Source of the DNA: Plicaturopsis crispa FD-325 SS-3
Lineage: Eukaryota > Basidiomycota > Agaricomycetes > Amylocorticiales > Amylocorticiaceae
Assembly: GCA_000827205.1 (NCBI GenBank)
Contig: KN832561.1
Coordinates: forward strand, 1,685,471 to 1,749,470
Length of the DNA: 64,000 nt
Direction: 5' to 3'
A program made the position numbers and the translations under genes. Positions 1-13,168 of the stretch are shown here, piece by piece; the first letter of the stretch is position 1; the number at the start of each line of letters is the position of its first letter. The notes beneath the pieces are model-generated. The model was not told the DNA's origin. It worked only from the letters and a program-made list of their open reading frames with translations, and searched no databases.

Positions 1-478
1 ACAAACCCCGACGGATCCCAAGAAGTTAGCGCAGCAGAAGAAGATTCTGCTCATGAAGACGCGACACCGTGCAGTTCCAGGTGATCCCAAGGAAAAGCCA
101 GCCGCTGTCACTGTCGATCGACGGCTTCACTTAAAGGTCAACCCGAATGAAATCGTTCCGCAAGAAAAATACTTCTGGTTTAGAAAGGTATGTATTAGCC
201 TGGATACAATGCATATATGATTATAGGCTCATCTCGACAGTCTGTTGGGACCGGCAGAGCTCTGGACAGTATGGCAACTCAACTCAAAATATCGTACTCA
301 GATGCATCCGTGCGTTCGATATTTGTATGTTTCGAATTATCATTCAGTTTATGGTGCACAGCCATTGTACATGTGCAGCGTTTCCGACACAGGCGAATGT
401 ACGCCATTGCAGAATGGCCGGCAGTTGGACGAGCAGTTGGAAGACGGAGCGACGATTGTCTTTACAAGATCGTTGTAA
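1..478 (+). CDS. AN1-type zinc finger protein (ZFAND1/Cuz1-like), 3' end only
   Basis: This is the C-terminal part of a protein whose 5' end lies outside the window. The open frame starts at base 2 and runs to a GTATGT donor at 178. It reads KKLAQQKKILLMKTRHRAVP and ends EKYFWFRK. The continuation (SVGTGRALDSMATQL) begins after an acceptor at about 239, and the last exon ends GATIVFTRSL with a stop at 476-478. The order, a basic helix, an FWF strand and then a G-R-A-L-D ubiquitin-like fold, fits the C-terminus of ZFAND1 as I remember it. That family recruits the proteasome and Cdc48/p97 to arsenite-induced stress granules. The AN1 fingers themselves are not in the window. One internal splice junction (about 318-350) is unresolved. 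It converges on the myosin gene, with 194 bp between stop codons. Confidence 0.62.
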
Positions 479-672
479 CCCGGAAACTTCTCTCGTTGCC
501 TCACCAATCCTCGCACAACGCGATGAGCTGCCAAATTGAATGAATATCCGTGCGGTGAATACAGTGCAAGGGAGGCTAGCTAACAATGCACAGGGAATAC
601 TAAAGGTAGATGGTGACGACAAAGAATCCAGGAAAGCAGTACTGTACGCGAGAGCAATCGAATCGACATGAA

Positions 673-3600
673 TTATGCTACAAGAGCGGCTAATCTCCGC
701 AGATGCGACACGTTCAGGTACGCGGGGACGTATGTCTCCAGACCCGACACCTCGCGCGGCAGAGGGAGCTCGTAAGGGCCGACCTCCTCCGTCTCGGGCG
801 ATAGGAGAAGGTGGTCATTGCGGTCGTTAGCTTGTACCCGCGATGCGACTACTCGCAGTATTTCGGGCGAGATGGGATTCTGTGAGGAAACGTGACAGTT
901 AGGAAATGCGAGGATCGGTGGGAAGCTGTCCAGCGTACCTCGTAATCCGCGACATAGTAGTTCGTGCACATGCGCTGTATTTGCATGGGGCTCAGCATCC
1001 AGCAGACATCATAGATGATCTCAATGTCGGCAGAAGTAGCCTGCGATGACAATTGCACGTCAGAACAATCTCAAGATCAGGCCTGACTCGTACGCACCTT
1101 CTTTAGTTGTAGGAGCTTGGTGGCCTGCATCAAGTGTTCCAGTTGGAGAGTGCCCTCTGGCATATCGTGCGATTTGCACCACTCCTCTATACGTGTGATA
1201 TTATACTGTATTTGCATTGCTGGGGGAGATGTTAGACAATTGCGTACTAAAAAAACAATACGAACATACCTCGTTTCCACGACGAGAAGTTCCGTCTCAT
1301 CAAAAGGTCGTTAAAGCTCGTGACGCCGATAAGTTTAAGCAGCTCTGTGACAACCTGCTGCACTACCGACTCCTCCATATAATAGCTCTTCAAGCTCTTC
1401 CAAACCTTGTTAAGCAGGTTCAGAATGTCGTCCATACTGTACGCGGGCGCAGTGTTTTGGTTGAGCAACCGGTTGAACAGGCGGCCACCGCCATCGCTCG
1501 TAGTGAAGCCGGGTAACGATTGGCTCTCGATGAGCGCAGGGATGACCATCTTCGCCAGCTTCTTTTTGGTTTCTTGCATCCATGTGTGGTAGATGTTGTA
1601 CTCCAAACTGTCGAGATCGTGCTTGACCACGGAGACGAGGCGCTCGTAGTCGTTCCAGTCGAATGGCCGAACAGCGTTCTCTTCCCCAGGACCGATACCC
1701 TGTAACATGTCGCTTTCGGCGACGCAGATGAACGAAAGCATCTCGTGGACGTTCGACAGCCAGAAGATACCAGGCACAATGGCATCTTCGCCGCTGAAGG
1801 ACTAAAGAAAGAATTAACACAGCATTCAGACTGCCATTCGCTGCAACTTACCATGACATGGGCTTGGATCGTCTGCATCACGTTGGCCAAGAACCGCTCG
1901 CTCTCTGGGATGAGACCGTATTTCCACATTTCGTTGGTGACCAAGCTGATAAGGTTGGCGGGGAACAGAATCTCCTTGACGGCAGACGGGTTGGTAAGAC
2001 TTGGCGCAGGGATCTTCAGGCCCCGGATTAAACCGTCGAGTACATCTTCGTCGAGACGCTTTACTTCCTGCATCAGCCTGATCTTCTCCTCGGCGGGCTC
2101 GCCGTAGCGCGAATCCTCGGGAATACCGTTGTGAGCACGGTACCGAAGGAAGTTGTCCTCGCCGTTGTACGCAACAGAAACAGCGCGTGGGTTAAGAGCT
2201 TGGTTCTTCTTGACGTCGAACATGATCTCGTCCGTAGACGTGCGGTTGTCTGCAGGCTGGATAGCATAAACCCCGGCGGAACTATGCCTGCGCTGATGCC
2301 GGCCTTGCGGGACAAGTGGGACACCGTTGGCAGCAACAGCAGTGCCATTGGGCTCGGGTGCCCGCAGAGCAGGTGCGAAAGTAGGAGAAGTAGGGGGGTC
2401 CGCACGGCCACCTCTTGTCAGAGCGTTGAGCGCGTTGGACCGGTTCAGCTGCTCGCGGAGACTGCTGACTTCGTTCTTGAGGGTCATGATGACCGAGCCG
2501 TCCTCAGTGTTCCGAACAGGTGCATTGTCGATGGCCTTCTGTTGCGCCTCTAGTTGACTAGCCTGGCGCTCCACTTCCTCCGACAGCTTCTGGATGATCT
2601 CGTCCCTCTCAGCAGCTTTCGCGACAGCCTCTTCGAGCCGCTTCTCGACATCGGCCTTGGCGGCAAGCAGTTCGTCTCGACGAGCCACCTCTGCTTCGCT
2701 GGCTTGTAGAGCAGTCTGGAAGTTTTTGGCTCGCGCATCCACCTCCTCGTGTCGGTTTACCCACTGCTGTAATTGCTGCTCGAGTTCCGATAATTCCGCT
2801 TGGAGGGTCTTCTTCTCCTGTGTCCGTTTTTGAAGCGTTTGTGTGAGCTCCACGACTTTGTTCTCCAGCGTGTACGATATCTCCTTGAACTTGGAAACCG
2901 ACCGTGCTTCGGCTCGAAGGGCCTTAAGCTGCTTGCGGGCCAACCGTCTCCGCGTGCATGATTGCAACAATACAACGCGCCTGACGTCAGTTCGGTATGC
3001 CCTTCGCCGGAGCCTACGAAACGTTCATTAGATACGGGAGATGTTATGACCACGTATGTGCTTACACCCCACGGAACAAGCTCTGCAACAGCGTGGCAGC
3101 ATGCCCCACTCGTTGCTCCTTGTAGCCACGACGTGCTTGTATGCCGCGAACACCTATCTCTAATGTCAATCAACCAGTCATTTCAAAGCAAGATTGACAC
3201 ATACGGCTTTGGAAGAGGATAACGGAGTGCCTAATATCGTGGAATTTCTTCCGTTGCACGAAACGCCGGATAGCGGTTTGCAGCCGTCTCGCAGAGACGT
3301 CCTTACGAATCCGCTCGACTAGCTTTCTTGCCGCGATACCACGCCACCATGTCTGGATCTTGATAGTCGCCTGCCGCAGCCGCTGATATTGTTTAACCGC
3401 CATGCGCCTCCGCATGTTCTTTTGTACAACAGTGACCATGGCATTAAGCCGATCGGCACGCAAAGACTCCAGAGCTGCAAGCATTCCAGCGCGGAAGAAG
3501 ATTTTCGTGAGACCGTTTTGGTACTTGTCCGGGTCGGCGATCGTCTTGTCGAGGATACGCGAGCAGAGGGGCTTTAGCTGCATATTCTGGATCATGGGCG

Positions 3601-6323
3601 CCCAGTCTGAGGAAGGAACGAGCATATAGTACCTGCAGAACTATTAGTCTATACTACCGTAGCCAATGGACGTGAGAAACACATACCGCTCCGCGAATTC
3701 CTCGTATGTCCATCGTGTCGGGTAACCTGCACAACTAATCCTAATGGTCTCGAGGACACCGCAAGCGCGCAGCTGGCCCAAGACCTGTTGTGGTGCAAAC
3801 TCCCATGGCGTTTTCTTCTCGTTAGGCTTGATGCACCGAATGTAATGGACGTTGGTAACGCTGAGCGTGTCCATCAGCGTGATCAGAGACGCCTTAAATA
3901 TCGAACCCTGCGTGGGCTTCTTGGTCAAGGCCCCGGCGCGTTTGGGACCACCTCCGCCGCCAGAGTTGACGAGGGATTGCCGCCCAGGATCCGGGATGAG
4001 AGAAGAGCGTCGGGAGCCACCACTTCCAGAGTCCGAACCTCCCGGAGAGCCCGGATTGGGGCTTTCGGGAGGTCTCGTAGAGGCCAATGCGGCGTCAAGA
4101 ACCTCCTTCAGGAAAGTGTTCTTCGTTGATGCAAGGAGAGCCATGTGCTCGTCGGGAACGGTATCACGATTCTTCTCCAAAAAGCCCTCCACCTCGTACG
4201 TGACGTCGTGTGCATAATGAGCGATTGTGAATGCCGAGTTTCCGAAACGAGGTTTCTTGAATACCGTCTTGCTCTCGGGCTTGGTGATCTGCGAGTTGAG
4301 CTTCTGGAGGAAGGAGGCATCCGTTCCCGCAGGCATACGCGATTCTTCGTCGAGGAGCGCGAGGATACCGAGCTTGCCCTCGATGACGTCGATACAAGGC
4401 TGGTTGTCTGAGAAGTCGATGAACGTCCAGTTGATCTCCTCCTTGACGTACTCTTCCTGCTCGAGCTTGAAGACGTGCGAGTTGAACTGAGGCAGAAATA
4501 TTAAGTATTTGTGTATTTCGACGAAACGATTTCCTTGCCTCTTGCTGCAACTTTTCATTGGCGTAGTTGATGCTAAATTGCTCGAAAGAGTTCTGAAGGA
4601 CAACAGATCAGCATTGTAAACACCCCCACGCTACGATGATCACTTACCTTTTGGAAGTGCTCGAAACCATAAATATCCAGTACACCAATAAACATCTCAG
4701 CCCTCTCGGCAGCGTCTCCGTTCTCTCCCGCCAAACTCTCGTTGACTATAGCCACAAGCCACTCGAAAAGACAAGCGTACACGAATTTCGAAACACTGTC
4801 ACGGACGACCGTTGCTTGGGTAGCATTCAGGGAAGTGATGATCTTCTCCGACCGCGTCGTGATCTGTTTCTTGACGGTCCACTTCTTGAATTCTGCGAGG
4901 TTGACACCCAGGAAACGCGTGGCCAGGAGAAGCGCAGAATCGTTGTCGTCCAACGACGCGTCGTTGCGCATCGCAGTAATTTTGACGTTTCCGAGATGAA
5001 GCAGAGCGGACAAGAGGCGGAATACAGCCCACTGCTTCTCAACACTGATACCAACGGTCGAGAGAGCCTGCTGTGTAGCGCGGAATTCTTCGACGTCATC
5101 GACACCTGCTATAGGCGTGGAGGTAGGTCCTCCTTGCTTGAGGTAAAAGAACTTGTTGATGTCCGTGTCGAGACCAAGATCCTTCCGCTCCTTTAGAGGA
5201 GCGCCAGCACATAGTTGGTAGAAGATGTGGTAGTTACGCTCGGTCTTCGGCTGGAACACGATACGTGACCGCTCGAGAAGATACGTCCGGATCCGAGCGC
5301 CAACGATATCTTGGTTGCCATCGAAAAGGATCTGGAAAAGAATTCCTTATGAGACACTATGGTCATCCTGTCGAAGGTGACACTCACTTGGATGTACTTT
5401 CCGAAACGCGACGAATTGTCATTTCTTGTCGTCTTCGCGTTACCGAAAGATTCCAAGATTGGGTTCGTGGCCAGAATTTGGCGTTCGATCTCACTAGAGT
5501 CGTCGAGGGAGAATTTCGAGCGCGACTTGGTAGTGGCGTCTGGAGGGTTCACTGATGCGAGGTAACGCATAATGAATTTGGCCTGGATGCAGCGCATGAG
5601 CAACACACAATACACCAAGTAAGATAACCTACGGATTCCGTCTTGCCAGCACCACTGGGGAGAACTTTAAGGACGTCAAAAGAGTGCGAGGAGCGAGAGT
5701 ACATACCTCTCTCCGGATACAATGATCGTCTGACCCATACCCTCTTTCCGCATGGCTGTATACGCGTCCTCCGCGATAGCAAATAGATGTGGTTCCAACT
5801 CTCCTCTCCGCCGACCGCTGTAGGCTTGTATGATTTCTGGCCCATAGAGAGTGACGCGTTGGAAGGGGTTGACTGCGATGAGGACTATCCCGCTGTATGT
5901 GTAAATGCTATGTTGCGCGTAACGATTTCGGATCGTATGCAACACTGAAATCAAGCGGCCTATAAGAACGAGAGAGAGCCATCATGAAATGCAACTTACC
6001 AGAGGGCTCGTTTAAATGAGACAGAGTTGCCAAATCATCGGCAGTTTCGAGCAACGGCGGGTTGCGCAATGGTGGTAAGCCAGGTTTGCCATCCTTGATA
6101 TCTTTTGCAGTAGTGTTGATGACAATTTCCTGCACGAAGCCCGTTTAATGCGATATTTTGCCGAGTGGGCGACGCAGCCTACCTTGCCCCGCTCGTCGAC
6201 GAAGACAAGTTTGATGCTGTCGTTTGCGCCCTTGGTGACGGATGTGACCTCTGCAGAAAGCCAGGCCTGTTCCTTGTCCTCAAACCAGACCCTGGTGCCC
6301 TTGCTATAGATGTTTTCGGCCAT
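673..6323 (-). CDS. Class V myosin heavy chain (Myo2/Myo4-like)
   Basis: Actin motor for polarized transport of secretory vesicles and organelles. The ATG at 6323 opens an SH3-like N-terminal subdomain ([18 protein letters not shown]). The motor follows, with the P-loop [10 protein letters not shown] interrupted by an intron near 5650-5720. Switch and relay segments include [25 protein letters not shown] and [10 protein letters not shown]. Loop 2 carries a long Ser/Gly-rich insert (about 3950-4080). Six IQ motifs follow (about 2940-3480, e.g. [34 protein letters not shown]), then a coiled coil (about 2480-2930) and the cargo-binding DIL domain (about 700-2100), which ends [21 protein letters not shown]. 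The spliced protein is about 1,600 residues, normal for fungal class V myosins, and all domains look intact. Introns are about 50-60 nt. Family assignment is very secure; exon edges are by eye. Confidence 0.95.
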
Positions 6324-7023
6324 TTGGCCCAGCAAACGGTGCGGTTGGGGAGGGAAATGGAAAGTTAAGTACAATGGACGCGCAGCCAAACGCCAAATGT
6401 TCGCTTAACGGCACGTCTCCAGCCAGATCATATATTCCCACGGTCGTTGTGCTGTACCTTTACTTACACAAGTTTCAGTTTCATGTTGCTTTCATGTTTC
6501 TAGTCATGCAACCTGTACCGTCGTCTTCCTTCAAAAATCTCGGGTGTACCAGTAGGCAGATTGTATACGGCTGCGGCCTGCTCTATCTTTTTTTGCAAGA
6601 ATCAGCAGACTGACTGAGTATCCATACTCGCGTGAACCGAACCGGTCACGGCCCCGCGTCGCTCAGTAGGATATAATTGATTCACCTTTTTCTGTCTCCG
6701 TTGTTGTCGAACCTCCATGGCTATCGCAAAATTCCACCCAACCAGGTCGGTGGTTTCACCCCCCCTCGTATAAATTGGTCGCGAAGAAACGCGTCAAGTC
6801 AACAGACCAAAGAGATCGGAACAGGAGGAGACCGGAGCCGCGGTCGGAATCGCGACAGTACTCTCGGGAGAAGGTGGGCAAACTGCATCCAAGCCTCCAC
6901 AGTGCCACCGACGTATGTTTGAACTCATGTTTAGAAATATAGCTTTATTGTCCCTATCTGACATGAAATCATCTGGTTTCATCCCTCATCTATCAAGACT
7001 ACATAGGGTCGACGACTCGAACC
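6324..7023. promoter_or_regulatory. Divergent intergenic region, myosin V / BRE4-like gene
   Basis: A 700 bp region holding the upstream sequences of both the myosin V gene (minus) and the membrane protein gene (plus). A TATAAA sequence at 6769-6774 lies about 250 bp before the plus-strand ATG and is a plausible TATA element for it. No convincing coding sequence was found in either strand. Promoter function is inferred from position only. Confidence 0.4.
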
Positions 7024-10000
7024 ATGGGCTACATAATGTGGTCCGCCGTTAAAACCCCTCTCGAACAACTCAGGCGTGTCTGCCTGTCCCGTCGCGCATT
7101 GGCCAGATGCTTGTCTACCTTCATATGCGCGATTTTGATTGCGATACGCCCATTTTCGCATTTGGGGGGATCTTTCGCCTTTTTGGTGCTCACTGTCAAG
7201 GAGCTGGTGTTCAGCGTGCAAGAAGACCTAGCGCAACAGCTCGAAGCTACGGTGCTTAACATCACAGGTGCACTCATTGCAATCGGCATATCTACTTTAG
7301 CACGATATATCGCCACCCTCATGGTCCCCGAAGCGGCCTCTACGCGTGCTGTCCTTGCTGTATTCTTAGTGGCAATCAGCTTCTTTGGTCCGTCCAATTC
7401 GTATATCATGAAGCATCGCTCTTGACTCTACTACAGCTGGATGGATTAAAAGCCGTCTACCACGTTTACAGCTCTCGATGCGCATTTGCTGCTTCATTTC
7501 AATTTGGATCCTCACTGATGACAACGGACGAAGTCAGGTACTACTGTTTCAAACCCCCTATTCATGGCGGCATTTTCTAACTGTTTTCCTCCCAAAGAAA
7601 CATTACGCGCTTCTAGCTGCCGGCGAATTCCTATGGATCACTTTAAGTGCTGCCGTCACTTCTCTCTTTGCAAGCATGCTCTTGCTTCCATGGACTTCAA
7701 CGCACTTCGCTCAGGAAGTCACTTCTGTCTTTTCAAATCTGCACGACTGCCTATCCGCCAGCCTCGAGAGTGCATTTACAGACCCCCCGAAGGCCATGAC
7801 GCACAACCATCAGCTTCTTCATAACAAACTCCTGCAGAAATCTATTTCTCTCAATTCCGTCTACTGCCAAGCTGCATTTGAGCTGCGAGTAGGACGCATC
7901 AGCGGTGAGATATTTCTCTACGCAGCCTGTTGACCGACTTACTTATAAACTCTAGTCAAATCCATGAAGCCTCTCATCAGCATCGTAGAGCATCTGCGCC
8001 GAGAATTGTCTTGGGGAGTATCGTCTATACGACTGGCTCCACTAGCGGGCGCCGCCGAGTCGTTGGTGTCGGAGTTTCATCCTCCCGCTGTAGAGTTGGG
8101 CGGCGCAATCCTTGCGTCACTAAAGGCAGTGGAGCGGATTGTGGATGCATGCTTCCAGAAGGCCGTGATTCGAAGATCGATTCAGGTCGAAAGACAGGAT
8201 ATGGAGGCCGCGAAGGACCAGCTCGTCCGCGCCGGAAATGATGCCAGGGAGGCCTTGCGTAGGATATCCGACGACCTCGATCTTCAGCAACGTGCTATAG
8301 ACGGAGAAGTGGCGTTCCCGCCAGAGATATTTGACCTTTGTCTTTTCATGGTCTCGTTACTACAGGTATGCCGCACAGTCAAATGTTGTTGACATAACCC
8401 TTTTAACATGTGTCCAGATGGCGCACGAAGTACGCCACGCTCTACATGTAGCGCACGCCATTGCCGTGCATTACGAGGAATCTAGCCCTCGTTTGTGGTA
8501 TCCAAGGCTGTCGTGGTCATGGCTAGGAGCGGCTCCTCGGACCTTCGTTCTCGAAGAATCCAACACTTTTCTCGACGAAGATGCTCCGGATCTTGGGACA
8601 GCTCTATCTCGCCAGGAGACGCAGCGAGGTCTCGCGGACGTGGATGAAGCGCGCAAAGAAAAGGCTTCCCTCGCGAAGCGTTCCGAAACTGTTCGTAGAC
8701 GGTTGCCTCTTCGCCTCTCGTTGAGCTCGGCTCCGACCTTGCTGTATCGGCTGTGGAACCTCCGCCGAGTTCTTCAATTTCGCGTACAGTGCTCAAAAAT
8801 TGTCCGATCTATCCAGCATTCCAGCCATCTGCGGCATGCGGTAAAGAATGCAGGTGGCGTTGCGCTGCTAAGTCTCCCTGCTTTCCTGTCTGCTGGATCC
8901 GAGGGTGCGTGCCGTCGTATTCCTTTTCTACGGGTGCACCAAGTAGCTCAACTTCTATCAGGTCGGCGATGGTTTGTCTCCGTACATTGTCAATGGATGA
9001 TAATCACATATGTCTGGGTGTTGGAGACGAACATGGGAGCGACATGGCGCGTAGGATACCTTCGTTTAGTAAGCTCTGTCCCAGGCGCCTCGTGTAAGAA
9101 TGCACTAACATTTTGTAGTCGGGGACCATCATTGGCGCTATCTATGCATATATTGTACGTGTCTACGCTCTTCCGTTCGTCGTGCTTATCCGACCTAGTT
9201 ACTTAGACGTGGCTAATATGCCACACGAACCCTTATGGTATCGTTGTAATGGTCACGGTAAAGTCGTCGTTGTATCCTTACGGCTATTTTGAGCTAAATA
9301 ATAAAAATTGTAGGCAGCGGAAATACCGATTAGCTGGCTTGTTATCAATACCCAATTTCCTCCGTTAGGAGTCGTTGCGTGCGTTATGATTTATTCCTCA
9401 CCGGCACACTAGAATGTTAAATATTTGTGTTCAGATCCATCACATTACCGCCCATAGTGTTTTCCCAATATTTAAATCCGAACCCATCTGTTTCTGTTAT
9501 CCGTGAGTTCTCCCTCTTGCTACGATGAAGACGGTACGCTGATGTGCCGAGTAGATCTTGCATATCTTCGCGGATTGATGATTGGTGCAGGCATAATTGC
9601 TGCAGTCATAGTCAATAGCTTTGTTTTCCCTCGCCAGTGTAGAGTGAGCTCCGAAAGTAATTATCTCTATAAAGCTCGGACTGAACCTTCGTCATAGGTT
9701 CTCTTCCTGAGTAATTCTAGCCGTACGATTGGTCTCTTGAGCCATCTGTACTTAACTCTCAGCCGGTAAGTAGCGAGGCGTATTTGTTGCTGGATTCGGC
9801 TCACGCGATGGACTGCCCAGGGATATGTTCCAACACGCTAATAGCTTCACGCCTCACGACAAACACAAAACACTCAAGCTGGAGATACAAATCCGCACAT
9901 CATTACATCGGCTCTCAATCCTCGTGAAGACAATGAACGACGAGCTTAGTCTCTTACCAGTAAGTCCCGCTATACCCAAGCTGTTCTCCTTAAATTCTGA

Positions 10001-10566
10001 ATGCCATTGCAGAAACCCATGAGGCACTATCGCCAAGTGGTTGCCACTTTACAAAAGACCTTGGATCTCATGACTGGATTGCGCAAGGTCAGGGAGAACA
10101 TTCCCAGAAAACAAACTGTCGCAAGCGTCTTCCGAGAAAGGAGAGAATTCGTAAGTCGTTAGTATCTATCGTAGCATATCTTGATCCGCTGAACCTAGAG
10201 TCGCAGATATCTTGCATGTGCATATCGTTATTTGCCTGCGAGCAGGCGTTCCGCGGCCGTCAGCCTCTTCCTCAATTCCTGCCATCAGCACGTCAAGCTT
10301 TACGCACTCTTGAAGAGCACGTCGAGAACAGAATTCGAAAAGCCAGAGAGGAGGATCCTCGGGCCATGGGGTTGTCGTTGGTCTACGCATTTGCGGAGAG
10401 CGAGATTTTGAAGGACACTGTGGAAACGCTCGACCGTCTTCTCGATCTCAGCCGCGAACTGTTTGGGACTTCGTCGTGGCTGACTCTATCGTCGCAGGAG
10501 ATGAGCGTGAAATTGGACACGGAAGGTCCCGATGGATGGCACAGCACACTCAAGTGGGACGTGTAA
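7024..10566 (+). CDS. BRE4-like multispanning membrane protein (putative ER/aromatic-acid-exporter-type transporter)
   Basis: Integral membrane protein of the fungal family related to brefeldin-A-sensitivity protein BRE4 and to aromatic-acid exporters (two FUSC/ArAE-like halves). The ATG at 7024 precedes a first hydrophobic block (CLSTFICAILIAIRPFSHLG) and the stretch LTVKELVFSVQEDLAQQLEA. The first intron can be placed at 7388-7435: joining TTCTTTG to CTGGATGG restores FFAGWIKSRLPRLQLS. A helical cytosolic region follows (about 7960-8370), then a long loop, a second membrane half (about 8970-9700) and a C-terminal soluble helical domain rich in charged residues, with the stop at 10564-10566. 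I estimate about 950 residues and at least ten introns. Substrate and exact compartment cannot be read from the sequence. The 9200-9800 part has many short exons and is the least certain. Confidence 0.72.
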
Positions 10567-10746
10567 TGTTATACTCGTTCAGTACAGTACATGTATATCA
10601 GATACTTAGGAATAATACCCACATTTTCATTCCAATTCCTTGGACTGCAACTTGTCGTCTGGCTGCTGGCAGTATAGCGCCGCACGAGTGCACGCGACGA
10701 AACAGGCGGAGTTTGAAAGCGCGACTCCCCGCCGTGCCGTTCAAGT

Positions 10747-13168
10747 TTCTTGTTCTCGACGACGACCACGACGGCGCAAACAGCTTGATATTCTCTTCTC
10801 GCCCAGATATTCTCTACTGGGCCCATCGTTCTGTGTCTTTCTTATGGCCTTATACGCTCCAGGTCCCTGTCTCTGGCATATCGCACCTGCCTCACCGTGG
10901 TTTTCCCCTTGCCCCCAGCCAAAATGATCCATTCCTGTACCCGGGAGTGAATTCTAACCCTAAGTGTCTAGAGGTTTCCTGCGTGTCTTTATCTTTCTCG
11001 AGGCGGGCGATGTCGTGCAAGCGTGGCGGTGGTCGCGGCGACGGCCACCGTTCATGGACGCGTCGAACGCGTCGAAGCCGGGCGTGCTATATAAGGTGTA
11101 TGGACAATGGCTTGGTCACCTTTCGCGTGGTGCTGCCAACATCTTCTCTGCGATGAAGTCTTCGGTGGTAGCCTATGGCTTCTTCGGAAAGCATTCTCTG
11201 CCCGACACACGGTCGCGTCGTTTTGCGGAGCCACACACAGATCCCCGCTTGTGTCGCCTCGGGAACCCGATTCTCGCATCGAGTTCGTCATGCACACGCA
11301 CAAGGCCTGCTGGGCCTATATTTGCATGCGATACTCGTGGCGCTAAACGGAAAGGCGATGCCGGAAACGCGTGGGATCATGCGCTCTCGTAGACGACGCG
11401 ACTGCGGGCAAGGTGCCAGAGAAGCCTCGCGGGACTGTTTTTGTGCTGCCATCTTTTGAAGACTGAGCAGGCACGCACATCATTGGCCGCACAATCTCAT
11501 GAAACGTGACCATTTCGCCTCCATCTGTCCTTACACCCGGCGCGTCCGTCCCTTCGTCGCGGGATACGTTGTCCGACGACCTCGCCGATCTAGTCCGCTG
11601 CTCTCCGGAGTCCCAAACGAGCTTCCGCACAAGACACCAGGCGCCTGGGTCTCTGACTCTTTCCCTGGGTGCCGACGTTAGCGTCGGCGTATGCCCAAAC
11701 CCCGGCGATGTTTTCGTGTAATTCCGCTCGCCGTAGGCCGCTTCGATGTTCATTGTTTGCGGGCTTCGGTCTGCGACTAGCCATCGAGGAGGGGGGCCTT
11801 GAAGCACCGGCGCGTGCAGCGAAATACGCATGGCTACGGCTTGGAACAAGAACCACGGATAATGGGGCAGACCCTGCATATGCCAGGACAACAAGGAAAC
11901 GCACAGGAAAGCGCAGGACGGTGGATCACCCGGCCGAGATATCCTGAAGGAGGGTGCTGTGACGCACACTTGCGCCGGACGATGAGTTCGAGAGAACGGG
12001 GCTGCTGTGCTGTCCGTCTGAACGCTAACGGTTGCTCTTGTATTACAGCCGATGGCACCACATTGAACCCCCCAACTCCCATCCACCCACACAGGGTGGT
12101 GGGCTGCGGTAGTCCGCTGTGCGTTAGTACCCTGGCTCCCATTCTCGGTGCACGTCCCGACTCTCTGTTTGCGGCACGAAGCACTGTGTGCTCAATGTCA
12201 GCGTCATCCTGGAACAAATGTAGACGAGGCGCGTGCATTCGTTACTCCTCGTCATCCCGCTGTCACGCCAAGACTCGCCCGTGTGAGCATGTTCTTCCTT
12301 CTTTGTCGTGTTCTTCTCCAGCACCGGTCTATGAGGGCCACTGCTGTTGAGCACTGTCGCACACGTCTGCTGACCCGGTCGACGGGCTCCATGCGTCTGC
12401 TCTCTGTCTCCGCCCTGTTGAACGCAGTTGTCGGTCTCCCCTCCTGTGTTCTGATACCTCTCGCTGTATGTTGAAATTGCGACTCCTTCGGGAAACGGGC
12501 TGCCTATGGTATGCCTGTTGCAATAGAGATTCGCTCTCGTGTTCTGTGGTGGTGCGAGTGTAATTGGCCGGGTGGACTCGAGATGGGCAACTTGCTGGAT
12601 ACTTGATACGGTCAAGGATGCATTGACGGTGGGACTGTCGCTCGGCGAGGGCTACTGCGTTGGTGTATCAGCCCAGTGTGCTACGGCTGGTTGCACGCAC
12701 AGAGAGACGCCGCAGGGAGACGAATGCATGCTTATCGGCGACGAGCGGGGCGCTGGACGTGAACTACGGTTCGCGGGAGGATCTCAACGGCACCGCATGT
12801 ACCTTCGTACACCTCAGGAGGCATCGATCCGCTTTGCGACAGTGCCGCATATGAACAGAGGCGGACGACGGACATGCGCTGTGGATGGACGGGGTGCTTC
12901 CCGGTTGTAATGACCGGGGGCGTCCCATGGAGCTCGAGCCAGGCGAAAACACATGGATGCCCGCCCCCTCGCACGGGGCTGGCTATCGTAGCGGGGGAAG
13001 TCGTCCAGACTTCGAGAGTCGCGTGGAATCCTGCCATCGGTAGAGCGGTCTTCGGTGGATGGCAGGCTATAGTGGCCCAGGATTGCGCTGGCGAGGAATG
13101 ACACTCCGATGACCCATGCAAGCACCCAACAATTTTTTTCACCCCCCGTCCGCCTTCGAGGCGTGATA
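10747..13168 (+). repeat. 2.4 kb dispersed repeat, copy 1
   Basis: Nearly the whole segment reappears in inverted orientation at 33080-35471 plus 37394-37416. Spot alignments show roughly 8% divergence, mostly transitions, with short indels. Homology begins at GTTTCTTGTTCTCGACGACG (10747) and ends close to ATCACGCCTCGAAGGCGG (about 13150-13168). I found no terminal inverted repeats, no clear TG...CA ends and no recognizable reverse transcriptase, integrase or transposase. A TATA-like element TATATAAGG lies at 11088-11096. Long open frames occur on both strands (e.g. 11343-12092 minus, 11799-12350 plus), but several frames are open and conserved at once, as expected for GC-rich DNA of low divergence. 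It could be a solo LTR, a non-autonomous element or a segmental duplication. Confidence 0.85.
11088..11096 (+). promoter_or_regulatory. TATA-like element inside repeat copy 1
   Basis: TATATAAGG preceded by GCGTGC and followed by TGTATGG. The equivalent site in the inverted copy (minus strand, 35131-35146) reads GCGTGCTATAAAGGTG, so a TATA-like core is kept in both copies despite divergence nearby. This would fit an LTR-type or otherwise transcribed element. Activity is inference. Confidence 0.35.

Noticed and set aside
11343-12092. 249-codon frame on the minus strand of repeat copy 1, also open in copy 2 (34160-34852)
   Set aside because: Other frames on the opposite strand are open and conserved in both copies as well, so openness follows from low divergence and base composition. 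No known domain.
10747-13168. Solo LTR interpretation with TGTT...AACA ends
   Set aside because: No 5 bp target duplication could be found next to those bases, and homology between the copies extends beyond both of them. Kept as a possibility, not as a call.
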